NCBI GenBank assembly: GCA_014236755.1
Contig: JACCKY010000017.1
Coordinates: forward strand, 1 to 64,000
Origin: Candidatus Petromonas tenebris
GTDB lineage: Bacteria; Bacillota; Clostridia; Peptostreptococcales; Caminicellaceae
Direction: 5' to 3'
Length of the DNA: 64,000 nt
Positions 20,035-29,644 of this stretch are shown here, one piece after another (positions within the stretch are counted from its first letter, which is position 1; the number at the start of each line of letters is the position of its first letter). The notes beneath the pieces are model-generated. The model saw nothing but the letters and a program-made list of their open reading frames with translations, was not told the origin of the DNA and did not search any database. Position numbers and translations under genes: made by a program.

Positions 20035-20766
20035 ATGAAAACTACAGGAAAAATTCATTCAGTAGAAACCTGCGGAACACTTGACGGGCCCGGGATTCGT
20101 TTCGTAATATTTACTCAAGGTTGTCCTTTGAGATGCCAATACTGTCATAATCCAGATACTTGGAAAATGGAAGATGGGAAAAACGTTACAGTAGATGAGC
20201 TTATGAAGGAAATTAATAAATATAAATCTTACATGAAATATTCCGGCGGAGGTGTTACCGCTAGTGGTGGTGAACCTCTTATGCAGCCCCAGTTTATAAA
20301 GGAACTTTTTGAAAGATGTAAGGGGGAGAGAATCCATACGGTTTTGGATACCTCCGGTTGCATTAGTTTAAATAAAGTTAAAGAGGTTATTGAACTTACT
20401 GATCTTGTGCTTCTAGACATCAAGTCCTTTGATGTTCACAAATACAAAGAGATAACGGGAGCCTCCCTTGAACCTACTATAGAGTTTGCTAAATACCTTT
20501 CTAAGATAAATAAACCAATGTGGGTAAGGTATGTGCTGGTACCCGGTTTAACCGACGATTTTGACAGTATAGCAAAGCTGGCAGAATTTTTGTCGAACCT
20601 AGGAAACGTAGAAAAAGTAGAGATACTTCCCTTTCATAAGATGGGAGAGTACAAGTGGGAAGAGCTAAAGTATGAGTACAAATTGAAGGATACTCAACCT
20701 CCTTCCAAGGAAAGAGTTGAAAAAGTATCTAATATTTTTAGAAAATACAATTTAAGTGTAAGATAA
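20035..20766 (+). CDS. pflA: Pyruvate formate-lyase activating enzyme (radical SAM)
   Basis: A 243-residue radical SAM protein that installs the glycyl radical on PflB. The cluster motif CxxxCxxC uses C30, C34 and C37 (CPLRCQYCHNPDTW). VETCGTLDGPGIRFVIF and SGGEPLMQP are typical of PflA. The ATG at 20035 follows GGTGGGG; the longer frame from 19966 has no ribosome site. There is no extra ferredoxin domain, so it is the short PFL type. It is co-transcribed with pflB, 130 bases downstream. Confidence 0.95.
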   Translation: MKTTGKIHSVETCGTLDGPGIRFVIFTQGCPLRCQYCHNPDTWKMEDGKNVTVDELMKEINKYKSYMKYSGGGVTASGGEPLMQPQFIKELFERCKGERIHTVLDTSGCISLNKVKEVIELTDLVLLDIKSFDVHKYKEITGASLEPTIEFAKYLSKINKPMWVRYVLVPGLTDDFDSIAKLAEFLSNLGNVEKVEILPFHKMGEYKWEELKYEYKLKDTQPPSKERVEKVSNIFRKYNLSVR

Positions 20767-20769
20767 AGT

Positions 20770-20815
20770 AAAAAAGCACTGTAAACTTGGTAGTCATGGT
20801 TTACAGTGCTTTTAC
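20770..20815. terminator. Bidirectional terminator between pflA and cotJC
   Basis: AAAAGCACTGTAAAC pairs with GTTTACAGTGCTTTT over a 12-base loop, with A and T runs on either side. It serves both convergent genes. Confidence 0.9.
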
Positions 20816-20816
20816 T

Positions 20817-21389
20817 TTAGAAATAATGTTTAGAGCTCATATAATCTTGAACACCCATTAAAACTTCTCCGAATCTCTGGTAGTGCACTACTTCTCTTTC
20901 CCGAAGGAATCTTAAGGCATCATTTACTCCTGGGTCATCAGAAACATTAAGAAGATGTTCATAGGTAGCTCTGGCTTTTTGTTCGGCTGCCATGTCCTCA
21001 TGCAAATCTGCTATAGGATCTTGCTTAGATTGTATGAAGGTTGCAGTCCATGCATAACCACCTGCATTATGGGGGAAAGGACTTTTGCCATGATTAACAT
21101 AGTGGGCCTCAAATGGCGTTCCCTTAATCTTTTCTATTGGTACATCCTTAACTAATTTCCATACAATCGTTCCAATTATTTCCCAATGAGCTAATTCTTC
21201 AGTGCCTATATCTGTTAGAATACCTTTTGCTTGGTTTGTAGGCATATGCCATCTTTGGGTTAAATATCTTATTCCCGCTGACAATTCACCATCTGGTCCT
21301 CCAAATTGTTCCAATATCATTTGTGCTAAGGTAGGATTGCAAGAGTCTACTCTAACGGGATATTCTAATTTTTTTTCATAAATCCACAT
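20817..21389 (-). CDS. cotJC: Spore coat protein CotJC (manganese catalase family)
   Basis: A 190-residue four-helix protein of the manganese catalase family found in the inner spore coat. Likely metal ligands are Glu and His residues in ILEQFGGPDGELSAG, DIGTEELAHWEIIG and EREVVHYQRFGE. It begins MWIYEKKLEYPVRVDS. It is the third gene of cotJA-cotJB-cotJC, all on the minus strand, with an AGGAGG site before its ATG. Its presence indicates a spore former; expression would come late in the mother cell. Confidence 0.95.
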   Translation of the reverse strand: MWIYEKKLEYPVRVDSCNPTLAQMILEQFGGPDGELSAGIRYLTQRWHMPTNQAKGILTDIGTEELAHWEIIGTIVWKLVKDVPIEKIKGTPFEAHYVNHGKSPFPHNAGGYAWTATFIQSKQDPIADLHEDMAAEQKARATYEHLLNVSDDPGVNDALRFLREREVVHYQRFGEVLMGVQDYMSSKHYF

Positions 21390-21402
21390 ACTTTTACCTC
21401 CT

Positions 21403-21669
21403 TTAATACTCTATTTCCCAAGGCCACGGATCCTCTATCCATCTCCAAGGATATTGACTTGGTGCATATCCGAAATTTGTAAGCGGGCCATACTTCATCT
21501 CATACATTCTTTTCAATCTAATAAGCTCGCTAGTAAACATGTTATAATCCATAAGAGCTCTTTGATTTTCCGGATGGGTATCCAGGTATAGGTTTAAATC
21601 TATAACTGCAAATTCCAGCTCTTGAATCTTCCTTAATAAATCTTCACGAGACATTTCTTTTTCTTTCAC
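21403..21669 (-). CDS. cotJB: Spore coat protein CotJB
   Basis: An 88-residue small acidic, Tyr/Pro/Trp-rich coat protein. The CotJB features here are a helical start (LLRKIQELEFAVIDLNLYLD), then DTHPENQRAL, and a C-terminal YPWRWIEDPWPWEIEY. It lies 13 bases upstream of cotJC and follows cotJA, matching the conserved operon. An AGGAGG site precedes it. It needs CotJA and CotJC for assembly into the coat in Bacillus; the same is inferred here. Confidence 0.93.
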   Translation of the reverse strand: MKEKEMSREDLLRKIQELEFAVIDLNLYLDTHPENQRALMDYNMFTSELIRLKRMYEMKYGPLTNFGYAPSQYPWRWIEDPWPWEIEY

Positions 21670-21710
21670 TATTATACCTCCTCTTCATATACCGATAGCT
21701 CTCGTTTATA

Positions 21711-21908
21711 TTATTTTTTATACTCTTTTTTATGGGGTTTATAGGGTCTATATAGATTTGGGAAGAGAGTTCCCTTTTCTAAAGCCTCATCTAGAGGATA
21801 TCTATCTACATAGGGCTGATCGATAATGATAGTTTTAGGCAATTCGAAGTCTTCCATTTTTAAAGGTCCATGTATAGGCATTTTTCCATAATACTTCACA
21901 TATCTCAC
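21711..21908 (-). CDS. cotJA: Spore coat associated protein CotJA
   Basis: A 65-residue protein that includes FELPKTIIIDQPYVDRY and LDEALEKGTLFPNLYRPY, the latter a CotJA signature. It is the first gene of the minus-strand cotJ operon. An AAGGAG site lies just before the ATG at 21908. The upstream gap (21909-22431) should carry its promoter; a sporulation sigma-E site was not resolved by eye. Confidence 0.92.
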   Translation of the reverse strand: MRYVKYYGKMPIHGPLKMEDFELPKTIIIDQPYVDRYPLDEALEKGTLFPNLYRPYKPHKKEYKK

Positions 21909-22075
21909 TCCTTTTAATTTATGCTCAATATCATGATATGAACAATATGAAAAAATTGTGTATTTTTTTACATGAAATTATAGATATCCAACTTTAAAAT
22001 TTAATTTATATTACTTTAGGGGTTTTGAGGTTTTCTTCTGGGGGTTTTTGAAGTATTTGTTGCTACTTCTATCTT

Positions 22076-22226
22076 TAACTTAACTTGCCTCGCTAGTTCC
22101 TTATAAATATCCTTCAATAATCCTCTTCAGGCTCCGTAGAAGAGCTGTTTTAATAGAAAAGATTTAGAGGTAAAAACAGCTCTTCAAAGTCGCTTCAGAG
22201 GAAACATTGAAGGATATTTAAAGCTT
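22076..22226 (+). repeat. Palindromic repeat family B, copy B3 (right end lost)
   Basis: The left end TTAACTTGCCTCGCTAGTT, the centre GAAGAGCTGTTTT/AAAACAGCTCTTC and the ATTGAAGGATAT arm are present. After TTTAAAGCTTCAAC the copy diverges, so the right terminal arm is missing. It lies about 205 bases upstream of the MATE gene. A TATAAT at 22303-22308 between them suggests a separate promoter. Confidence 0.88.
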
Positions 22227-22350
22227 CAACTTGAAAGGCTATCAGATAGCAAAATGATCGAAAAAGTCTAAAAAAATTTTCAAAGTATATAGAAAAATAG
22301 TATATAATATATATGGTTTTAGATATCTAATTGCCCCCTAATAATGGATT

Positions 22351-22378
22351 TGAGGAGGTTAAAATTATGGTAATTTGA
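22351..22378 (+). promoter_or_regulatory. Strong ribosome site with three-codon leader before the MATE gene
   Basis: GAGGAGGT at 22352-22359 sits seven bases before ATG GTA ATT TGA (22367-22378). The TGA overlaps an ATG at 22378 that is in frame with the MATE protein. This could couple translation, or it could be the remains of an older start. Confidence 0.5.
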
Positions 22379-22431
22379 TGAATAGAAATTTAAAAATAAT
22401 AAATAAAATTAAATACTTTAGGGAGAGTATT

Positions 22432-23772
22432 ATGAATAAACGGTTAATAAGAAATAAAATATTTAAGCTTGCTTTGCCAGCTATACTGGAAATGACCCTT
22501 CATACATTGGTCTGGACCCTTGATACAGCCATGGTAGGTAGACTTAATGCTGAATCAATTACGGCAGTAAATTTGGGAGCTCAAATCATGTTTGGTTCCA
22601 CTTTTATTTTAGGAGGTATGGCTGGGGTAGGTGTCACCTCACTAGTGGCGAGAAACGTTGGTGCAAAAAACTACGATAGAGCATCCTACGTGACCTCTCA
22701 GGGCTTTTTATTTAGTATTATAATTGGGCTTATAGTTTGTGGACTGAGCTTTTTTTTTGCTGAAGACATATTTAAGCTCATAGTTGATGACATGAAAGTA
22801 ATAGAGCTTGGCAGTACTTATCTCAGAATAGTTCTTATAGGAGGATTCTTTAATCTTCCCTATTTTATAAGTAATTCGGCCCTAAGAGGAGCAGGAAATA
22901 CGGTTGCACCTCTCATAGCAGCAGCTGTAGCAGATATTTTTAATATCATAGGAGACTATGTACTCATCTTTGGCAAGTTTGGTTTTCCCAGACTAGGTGT
23001 CACAGGGGCGGCTATAGCTACTGCAGGTGCTTTGATGCTAGGAACTATAGTTTCTCTATCCTACCTTTTTGCAGGAAAGGTAGGTTTCAAGGTAAAAATA
23101 AGAGATATATTTAACGTAGATGTAGATACTATAAAAAGCCTAATAAAATTAGGAGTTCCGGCTGGACTTGAAAATCTAATGAATGAGGGAAGTAGGATGT
23201 TGTCTTCATTTTGGATAGCTCAGCTTGGGACTATAAATTTTGCTGCTAATTCTATAGCAGTAGCTGCAGAGTCACTATCTTTTATGCCGGGATACGGTTT
23301 TGCTATCGCTGCAACCACTTTGGTAGGACAAAATTTAGGTAGTAATGACCCGGAAATGGCACAGATAAGTGCAAGTAAATCAGTAAAATATGGAGTCTTA
23401 TTAATGTCAATGGTTGGTATGGCTTTTTTGTTTATACCTAACGTTATTATGAGTTTTTTCACAAATGAAAGAGAAGTTATTGATTTGGCAGCTAAAAGTA
23501 TAAGGATAGGGGCTTTGGAGCAGCCAACCATAGCTGTTGCAATGGTTCTGTCAGGAGCTCTTAAAGGGGCTGGAGACACAAAGGGTCCTTTTTATATATC
23601 TACCATATCGAATATGTGCATAAGAATGCCTTTGATTTTTCTTATTGTATTTGTTTTCAAACTGAATGTAGTATATATCTGGATGGCTACAGCTCTCCAA
23701 TTTGCAGTAGAGGCTTTGCTAATGTCCATAAGGTATGGGAAGGGAAGCTGGAAAACCATTGAGATAGAATAA
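22432..23772 (+). CDS. MATE family efflux transporter
   Basis: A 446-residue multidrug and toxin extrusion type antiporter with about 12 membrane segments. The N-terminal motif is LALPAILEMTLHTLVWTLDTAMVG, and the internal repeat includes LIKLGVPAGLENLMNEGSR. It is most like the NorM/DinF side of the family and would export organic cations using Na+ or H+. The ATG at 22432 follows GGGAGAG. An ATG at 22378 is also in frame and overlaps the stop of a three-codon leader that has a very strong ribosome site, so translation may begin there by re-initiation. The substrate is unknown. Confidence 0.92.
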   Translation: MNKRLIRNKIFKLALPAILEMTLHTLVWTLDTAMVGRLNAESITAVNLGAQIMFGSTFILGGMAGVGVTSLVARNVGAKNYDRASYVTSQGFLFSIIIGLIVCGLSFFFAEDIFKLIVDDMKVIELGSTYLRIVLIGGFFNLPYFISNSALRGAGNTVAPLIAAAVADIFNIIGDYVLIFGKFGFPRLGVTGAAIATAGALMLGTIVSLSYLFAGKVGFKVKIRDIFNVDVDTIKSLIKLGVPAGLENLMNEGSRMLSSFWIAQLGTINFAANSIAVAAESLSFMPGYGFAIAATTLVGQNLGSNDPEMAQISASKSVKYGVLLMSMVGMAFLFIPNVIMSFFTNEREVIDLAAKSIRIGALEQPTIAVAMVLSGALKGAGDTKGPFYISTISNMCIRMPLIFLIVFVFKLNVVYIWMATALQFAVEALLMSIRYGKGSWKTIEIE

Positions 23773-23804
23773 GCCAAGGTTTATCCTTGGCTTAAAAATT
23801 TTTT
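23770..23804. terminator. Terminator between the MATE and aldolase genes
   Basis: AAGCCAAGG pairs with CCTTGGCTT and is followed by AAAAATTTTTT. It lies between convergent genes. Confidence 0.8.
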
Positions 23805-23823
23805 AGTATGTATAATTATAATA

Positions 23824-24777
<954 letters not shown>

Positions 24778-25004
24778 TCAATTGTTTTTATCATCTGTAT
24801 TATATTATAATACTCTAAAAAAAACTACAAAAAACTCATATTTTAGGGTAAAATTAAGTAAAACCTATTGAATATCTTAGTTCTGTTTGAAATTAGGAAA
24901 TAATGGAATACATTTAAATCTTAACAAATAAATATATAAAAAGTGATTTGATTTCTTCATGGCAGTAAAAATCAGGGTGTACAAGTTAATAGGAGTGACT
25001 ACAA

Positions 25005-25520
25005 ATGAAATATAAAGAGCAGATACCTAATTTGTTTACAAGTATTAATTTGGTTATGGGCATTATGGCAATAATATTTATGTTTTCTGACAGGTATTTA
25101 GAGGCTTCTTTACTGATTCTAGTGGCAGTATTTCTTGATCGGATGGATGGCAATATTGCAAGAAAGTTAGATGTTGTCAGTGACTTCGGGAAAGAGCTGG
25201 ATTCCCTGTGTGATTTGATTTCTTTTGGGGTAGCCCCTTCTCTTTTAATTTGGAACATCTTCTTAGAAAACTCCGGTCTATTAGGAATTGTAATAACGTT
25301 ATTATTTGCTCTTGCTGGTGCTTTCAGATTGGCAAGATACAATATTACTGAGTTTGACGGGTTTTATACAGGGATTCCAATAACTATATGTGGGGGGCTG
25401 GTAGCATTAATATCTCTGGTGCTGATCAACCATAAAGCAAATATAAACTTAATCATGTTGTTTATGCTATTTTTATCCTATGCTATGATAAGCAAAAGGA
25501 TTAGACTAAAGAAAAGATAA
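25005..25520 (+). CDS. pssA: CDP-diacylglycerol-serine O-phosphatidyltransferase
   Basis: A 171-residue membrane enzyme making phosphatidylserine from CDP-diacylglycerol and serine. The CDP-alcohol phosphatidyltransferase motif is complete: DRMDGNIARKLD followed by FGKELDSLCD, i.e. DG-x2-AR-x8-G-x3-D-x3-D. Several hydrophobic helices follow, and the short length matches Gram-positive PssA. An AGGAG site precedes the ATG. No decarboxylase (psd) gene is adjacent. Confidence 0.92.
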   Translation: MKYKEQIPNLFTSINLVMGIMAIIFMFSDRYLEASLLILVAVFLDRMDGNIARKLDVVSDFGKELDSLCDLISFGVAPSLLIWNIFLENSGLLGIVITLLFALAGAFRLARYNITEFDGFYTGIPITICGGLVALISLVLINHKANINLIMLFMLFLSYAMISKRIRLKKR

Positions 25521-25606
25521 AGCCCTGCGTTTGTTTTGATAAAATAATATAGAATAAAGTATAATAAAAGTTGAAACCTTAAACATAATACTTAGGAGGA
25601 AAACTG

Positions 25607-26338
25607 ATGGGGAAAACCTTAAGATTGGATAGAATACTTGGTAATATGGGTTATGGTACGAGGAAGGAACTGAAAAAAATTGTCAGAGCAGGACTTGTAA
25701 AGGTTGACGGGGAAGTGGTAAATAAGAGCTCCATACATGTTAATCCATATGTAAGTATAATTGAAATAAATGGCGAAAGGGTAAATTATAGAGAATACAT
25801 TTACCTCATGATGAATAAACCCCCTAATGTCATATCGGCAACATATGACAATGTCCATAGGACTGTTCTAGACCTGCTTGATGAAAAATATTTAGTATTT
25901 AATCCATTTCCTATGGGAAGACTTGATATAGACACCGAGGGTCTTTTAATAATAACAAATGACGGTAAGATGGCCCATGAAGTGCTTTCGCCTAAAAATC
26001 ATATACCAAAAACCTATTGTGCTCATATAGAGGGAAAAGTTACAGATGAAGATGTGGAGGAATTTAAGAAGGGGATAGTCTTGGATGACGGTTATAAAAC
26101 CTTGTCTTCAGAGCTTAATATACTGGAGAGTGGAGATATTTCAAAGGTTGAACTTACAATTTACGAGGGGAAATTTCATCAAGTTAAAAGAATGTTTAAA
26201 GCCCTTGATAAAGAAGTACTATATCTAAAGCGAATAGCTATGGGCAGCTTAAAGCTTGATGAAAGTTTAAAACCTGGAGAGTACAGAGAGCTAACTAAAT
26301 TAGAGATAATGACTATAAAAGAAAAAGAAGAGAGCTAA
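25607..26338 (+). CDS. rsuA: 16S rRNA pseudouridine synthase, RsuA family
   Basis: A 243-residue protein with an N-terminal S4 RNA-binding domain (LRLDRILGNMGYGTRKELKK) and the catalytic motif GRLDIDTEGLLIITNDG, whose second Asp is the nucleophile. KFHQVKRMFKAL near the end is typical of RsuA/RluB/RluE/RluF enzymes. It most likely modifies U516 of 16S rRNA; RluB-type 23S activity cannot be excluded. An AGGAGG site precedes the ATG. Confidence 0.9.
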   Translation: MGKTLRLDRILGNMGYGTRKELKKIVRAGLVKVDGEVVNKSSIHVNPYVSIIEINGERVNYREYIYLMMNKPPNVISATYDNVHRTVLDLLDEKYLVFNPFPMGRLDIDTEGLLIITNDGKMAHEVLSPKNHIPKTYCAHIEGKVTDEDVEEFKKGIVLDDGYKTLSSELNILESGDISKVELTIYEGKFHQVKRMFKALDKEVLYLKRIAMGSLKLDESLKPGEYRELTKLEIMTIKEKEES

Positions 26339-26372
26339 GGAAACTACTTCCTTAATTCTCTTCTTTATTTTC
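26325..26372. terminator. Bidirectional terminator between rsuA and a minus-strand gene
   Basis: AAGAAGAGAGCTAAGGAA pairs with TTCCTTAATTCTCTTCTT with few mismatches, followed by TATTTTC. It overlaps the rsuA stop codon. Confidence 0.75.
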
Positions 26373-26381
26373 TTTATCAAA

Positions 26382-27500
26382 TCATTCTATGTCAGTTTGG
26401 TGTTCCTCTTGAGGCTCTTCATTTTCATAGATTTCATTCTGCAATTTACTCTGATTATCAGACTCTTCGTAGTCATAATCATCATCTTCATCATCATATT
26501 TTTCTATGTCGATAACCTTACCTTCATCAAGAGATCTGGTTTTGTTAGCAAGTTTTTCTATTATTTTCATTAAGTTGTTTTTCTTGCTCCCCCTTTGCCT
26601 TTTTTTCTTCTTTTTATCTTTATTATCATCTTCATCATTAATATCCTCATCGTATTCTTCTACGTCTATAATTTTATTCTCATCGAAGGTAACCTTATTA
26701 TCTTTTTTATTATTTCTTTTTTTATTTGTAAAATTGTCTATTATATCCATTAAATCTAGATCGTCTTTCTTGTTTTCTTCAACAGAATCGGAGTCATCTT
26801 CACTAAAGATAGACATTAATTCCGCCATTTTTAAAATACCTTCAATATTGTCTAGATCTATAAATTTATCGGAACCTAAAAGAGGGCCTATTATCCCTAG
26901 CATACTTGTAAGGTCTAAATTACCGTTTTTTTCTTCTGATTTTTTTCCTCCTATCATATCACTCATATCCATAAAAGTGGTCAAAGTTTTCATCATGTTT
27001 CTCATTTTACCTATATTCTGTCTTGTATCTTCCTTCAATAAAGGTTCTATGGCTTCAATCATTTTAAAAGTGATATCTCTATCGCTAATAGTTTTTTTAG
27101 GTCCACGAGCTAGAGATTCCTGTGGAGGAGTTTCGGAAAAATTTTTTTGAAGATTTTGAAGAATGCTAAATTTATAAGCAGTTTCCAGTATTGTTGAAAA
27201 AGTACCGATAAGCTGACTATAGTTAGGATTTGCATAGGGTTTTATGGAGTTTATGGTTTTTAAAGATTTTTCTATATTGTCAGGAGTAAGATTAAGTTTG
27301 GAGAAGATGCCGGAAAAATTTTCTGTCAAACTTGATATATTGTCAAATATATCAAAATTAGAACCTTTTTTGCCGTATATGAATATAAATAATATAGGTA
27401 GCAGGGACATTTGGTTCGAAAATAATTTACTGAAAAAATTATTTTTTACAACTTCTGCCTCGGTAGTTCGATTGATCTTCAAAGGAATTACATCATTCAT
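26382..27500 (-). CDS. Uncharacterised acidic/basic repeat protein
   Basis: I do not recognise this 372-residue protein. A short hydrophobic stretch (SLLPILFIFIYG) lies near residue 35. A helical middle part follows with a GPKK-type basic spot and a hydrophobic NLDLTSMLGIIGPLLG segment. The C-terminal 130 residues alternate lysine-rich and Asp/Glu-rich blocks. Two units share one pattern: a LMDIID or LMKIIE start, basic residues, then NKIIDVEEYDED or GKVIDIEKYDDED. The start ATG follows AAGGAGGATCC. A small charged protein gene diverges from the same 128-base spacer. The composition resembles scaffold or coat-like proteins, but no function is claimed. Confidence 0.8.
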   Translation of the reverse strand: MNDVIPLKINRTTEAEVVKNNFFSKLFSNQMSLLPILFIFIYGKKGSNFDIFDNISSLTENFSGIFSKLNLTPDNIEKSLKTINSIKPYANPNYSQLIGTFSTILETAYKFSILQNLQKNFSETPPQESLARGPKKTISDRDITFKMIEAIEPLLKEDTRQNIGKMRNMMKTLTTFMDMSDMIGGKKSEEKNGNLDLTSMLGIIGPLLGSDKFIDLDNIEGILKMAELMSIFSEDDSDSVEENKKDDLDLMDIIDNFTNKKRNNKKDNKVTFDENKIIDVEEYDEDINDEDDNKDKKKKKRQRGSKKNNLMKIIEKLANKTRSLDEGKVIDIEKYDDEDDDYDYEESDNQSKLQNEIYENEEPQEEHQTDIE

Positions 27501-27628
27501 AAGGATCCTCCTTTACTTATGATTACAATTCATATTATGCAACAACATTTTTTTTGTTACGCATATTATTATTGATAATAGGAGGGTCTACTTAAAAATT
27601 TTAAAAAAATATTTGGAGGGATTAATGC

Positions 27629-27928
27629 ATGAAAATTAATAAAGAAGATTTAAAAGAAGCAATGGAGAAATTGAATGAAATAAAGGATAATGACGAGAAA
27701 GTTGAGGAAATGAAAAAAATTTTTGAAGGGTACAAAGAGAAATACAAAGATAAAAATGAAGAAGAGGTTTTGGAGGAGATTGAAAAGTTTAAAGACAAGA
27801 TAGACATGGATGAAATAAAAAAGAAACTAAAAAAGCATAAAAAAACTATCAAAAAACTTGAGGGAATGCTAAATGAAGAACAAAAGGAAAGGCTTAAAAA
27901 GGTAATGGATTTGTTAGATAAAAGTTGA
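27629..27928 (+). CDS. Small Lys/Glu-rich helical protein, uncharacterised
   Basis: A 99-residue protein made almost entirely of charged helix-forming residues (DLKEAMEKLNEIKDNDEKVE, EMLNEEQKERLKKVM style), probably a coiled coil. There is no membrane segment or cysteine. GGAGGG precedes the ATG. It diverges from the acidic/basic repeat protein gene, sharing a 128-base spacer, so the two may be related in function or regulation. I do not recognise a family. Confidence 0.75.
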   Translation: MKINKEDLKEAMEKLNEIKDNDEKVEEMKKIFEGYKEKYKDKNEEEVLEEIEKFKDKIDMDEIKKKLKKHKKTIKKLEGMLNEEQKERLKKVMDLLDKS

Positions 27929-27930
27929 AC

Positions 27931-28040
27931 AATTTAGTAGGAGTTTTTTATCTCCTACTAAATCATTGTGAAACTTTATCTAACTTCCTTACTCTATCTC
28001 CCACTTCTAGAAGTGGGAGTATTATAATCAGGTGAGATAA
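27931..28040 (+). repeat. Two-hairpin repeat family C, copy C1
   Basis: About 108 bases with two palindromes: AATTTAGTAGGAG/CTCCTACTAAAT around a T-rich loop, and CTCCCACTT-CTAG-AAGTGGGAG. The spacer reads CTTTATCTAACTTCCTTACT. A copy in the opposite orientation lies at 46067-46172. Here the first hairpin follows the 99-residue protein gene directly and could serve as its terminator. Confidence 0.9.
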
Positions 28041-28045
28041 ATAAA

Positions 28046-28084
28046 AAAATAAGATGGTGGATATCCACCATCTTATTTTTTTAT
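28046..28084. terminator. Bidirectional terminator overlapping the end of the MltG-like gene
   Basis: AAAAAAATAAGATGGTGGAT pairs with its complement to 28083 over almost no loop, with A and T runs on both sides. The stop codon of the minus-strand gene lies inside it. Confidence 0.88.
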
Positions 28085-28573
28085 TCCGGTAATTATGTAT
28101 ATCATTTCATCGATGGAGCTACTGGATTTTATAGTGAACTTCCCAAATCTAAGCTTTGGAGCAAGTCCCAGCTCTTCTACTCTGTTTATGAAGTCTCCTA
28201 CAGCCTCTATAAGACCCTTATCCTTCAGTATCTTGGCTATGCCAACTCCGGTAGTTCCTTTAGGGATTTCAACGACTATATCCTTAGATTCTATAGGAAC
28301 TATTTGAATAATCTCTTCTTTAGATTGTTCAGGGGGTTGAGAATAAGTTTCATTACTATAGCTCTGCTCAGAAGGCAATTTATCATGGACATCATAAGTA
28401 GTGTCATCTTTTTCCTTTTCAACTGTATTTATTGCTGCAGACTTATAATCAAGGGGAACAGTTATGATGCCTGAAAGTTTCCAGCTAATAATACCTGTCA
28501 TAACAATTATTATAAATAAAGCAAGTAAAACATCACTGCAGTCATAAATGAAATTCTTAAATTTTTCTATCAC
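28073..28573 (-). CDS. Membrane-anchored protein with YceG/MltG N-terminal-like domain
   Basis: A 166-residue protein with one N-terminal membrane helix (VLLALFIIIVMTGIISW), a Ser/Glu-rich linker and a C-terminal domain with EIPKGTTGVGIAKILKDKGLI. That segment resembles the LysM-like part of MltG endolytic transglycosylases. The catalytic transglycosylase part of MltG is absent, so it cannot be a full enzyme. It may bind cell wall or partner with a wall enzyme. The start follows GGGGGCGTAC-type sequence. Small MltG-like proteins are common in Clostridia, but their role is unclear. Confidence 0.75.
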   Translation of the reverse strand: MIEKFKNFIYDCSDVLLALFIIIVMTGIISWKLSGIITVPLDYKSAAINTVEKEKDDTTYDVHDKLPSEQSYSNETYSQPPEQSKEEIIQIVPIESKDIVVEIPKGTTGVGIAKILKDKGLIEAVGDFINRVEELGLAPKLRFGKFTIKSSSSIDEMIYIITGIKK

Positions 28574-28782
28574 AATGTACGCCCCCTTTTTATGGTTGCA
28601 TGGTTGTAGAGGATTCTAATGAAAAATTGGCATAATAATTCTAGGAAGACTAATAATTTAAGAATACCATAAATCAAAATATATTTTCAATAAGACAAAA
28701 GTTTTATTTTTTTGAAGGTATATAGAAATTTACCTAGAATATTTATTCTTGGGCATTTCTTTGGAACATTAGGAGGAAAAAT

Positions 28783-29625
28783 ATGACTGAATTTAGACTA
28801 CTAAAGGACAGAGATACAGAGATAGCAAGGGAATATCTGGACAACTATCATATGGAATGTACTTTTCTGATCGGGAATCTTGAAAATTATGGGATAGAAA
28901 ATAATCCTTTTCATAGGAGAAGTGGAGATTATTATGGGTATTTTGTGGAAGACAAGATAAAGGGAATATTTTTATTTACAAATATGGGAAGCTTTGTTTG
29001 TCATTATGAAGATGATGGAGTCTTGAAAAAAATTGCACTATTAAAAACTATAAAAAAATACAAGCCAAAGTATATGTTAGGTGTAAGTAGTAAAATGATC
29101 CCTCTTTGGATGATGCTGCAAAAGACTGCTAAGTGTAGCAAATATGAAGAATGCCATTATATGATATTAGAAAAAGAGAATTTTAATCCATTTATTGTAA
29201 AAAATGACATTGTCAATGCAAAGGACTATGAGTTTTTTAAAGCTATTGACTTTCTGATTGAAGTTGAAAAAGCTTTTGGTAGAAATCCAAAGACGATAAA
29301 TGAATTGAAAAATACGGTATATGATAGGACTAATGAGGAAGAATATTTATATCTCTTGGAGAACGGCAGCATAGTGGCTCAAGGAGTCATACAGACTACT
29401 ACATCCAGAATCAATCAAATTGGAGGGGTATATACGGTCCCTAGCTCTCGAGGAAAGGGATATGCCAAGGCAGTAGTTTCTAAGCTTTGTACAAAAATAC
29501 TTGATAGAGATAAAATGCCAACTCTAATAGTAGCTAAAGATAATGAAGGAGCTAAAAAAGCTTATATGGATATCGGTTTTAAATACTATAGTGATTATTT
29601 AGTAATTGAAACCCAAGTGATTTAG
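28783..29625 (+). CDS. GNAT family N-acetyltransferase
   Basis: A 280-residue protein whose C-terminal half is a GNAT fold: QIGGVYTVPSSRGKGYAKAVV includes the acetyl-CoA binding R/Q-x2-G-x-G/A loop, followed by LIVAKDNEGAKKAYMDIGF. The N-terminal ~150 residues form a second, degenerate GNAT-like half as in tandem-type proteins. AGGAGG precedes the ATG. The acceptor is unknown. It may be co-transcribed with the pseudouridine synthase gene 19 bases downstream. Confidence 0.85.
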   Translation: MTEFRLLKDRDTEIAREYLDNYHMECTFLIGNLENYGIENNPFHRRSGDYYGYFVEDKIKGIFLFTNMGSFVCHYEDDGVLKKIALLKTIKKYKPKYMLGVSSKMIPLWMMLQKTAKCSKYEECHYMILEKENFNPFIVKNDIVNAKDYEFFKAIDFLIEVEKAFGRNPKTINELKNTVYDRTNEEEYLYLLENGSIVAQGVIQTTTSRINQIGGVYTVPSSRGKGYAKAVVSKLCTKILDRDKMPTLIVAKDNEGAKKAYMDIGFKYYSDYLVIETQVI

Positions 29626-29644
29626 AAGAGAAAGTGGTGATAAA

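Noticed and set aside
26506-27150. Plus-strand Ser/Leu/Phe-rich frame of 214 codons
   Set aside because: It is the complement of the Lys/Asp/Glu-rich repeat gene at 26382; such composition is a typical shadow frame.
28621-28650. TTGGCATAATAATTCT as a second sigma-54 promoter before the GNAT gene
   Set aside because: The -12 GC element is absent at the required ten-base spacing.
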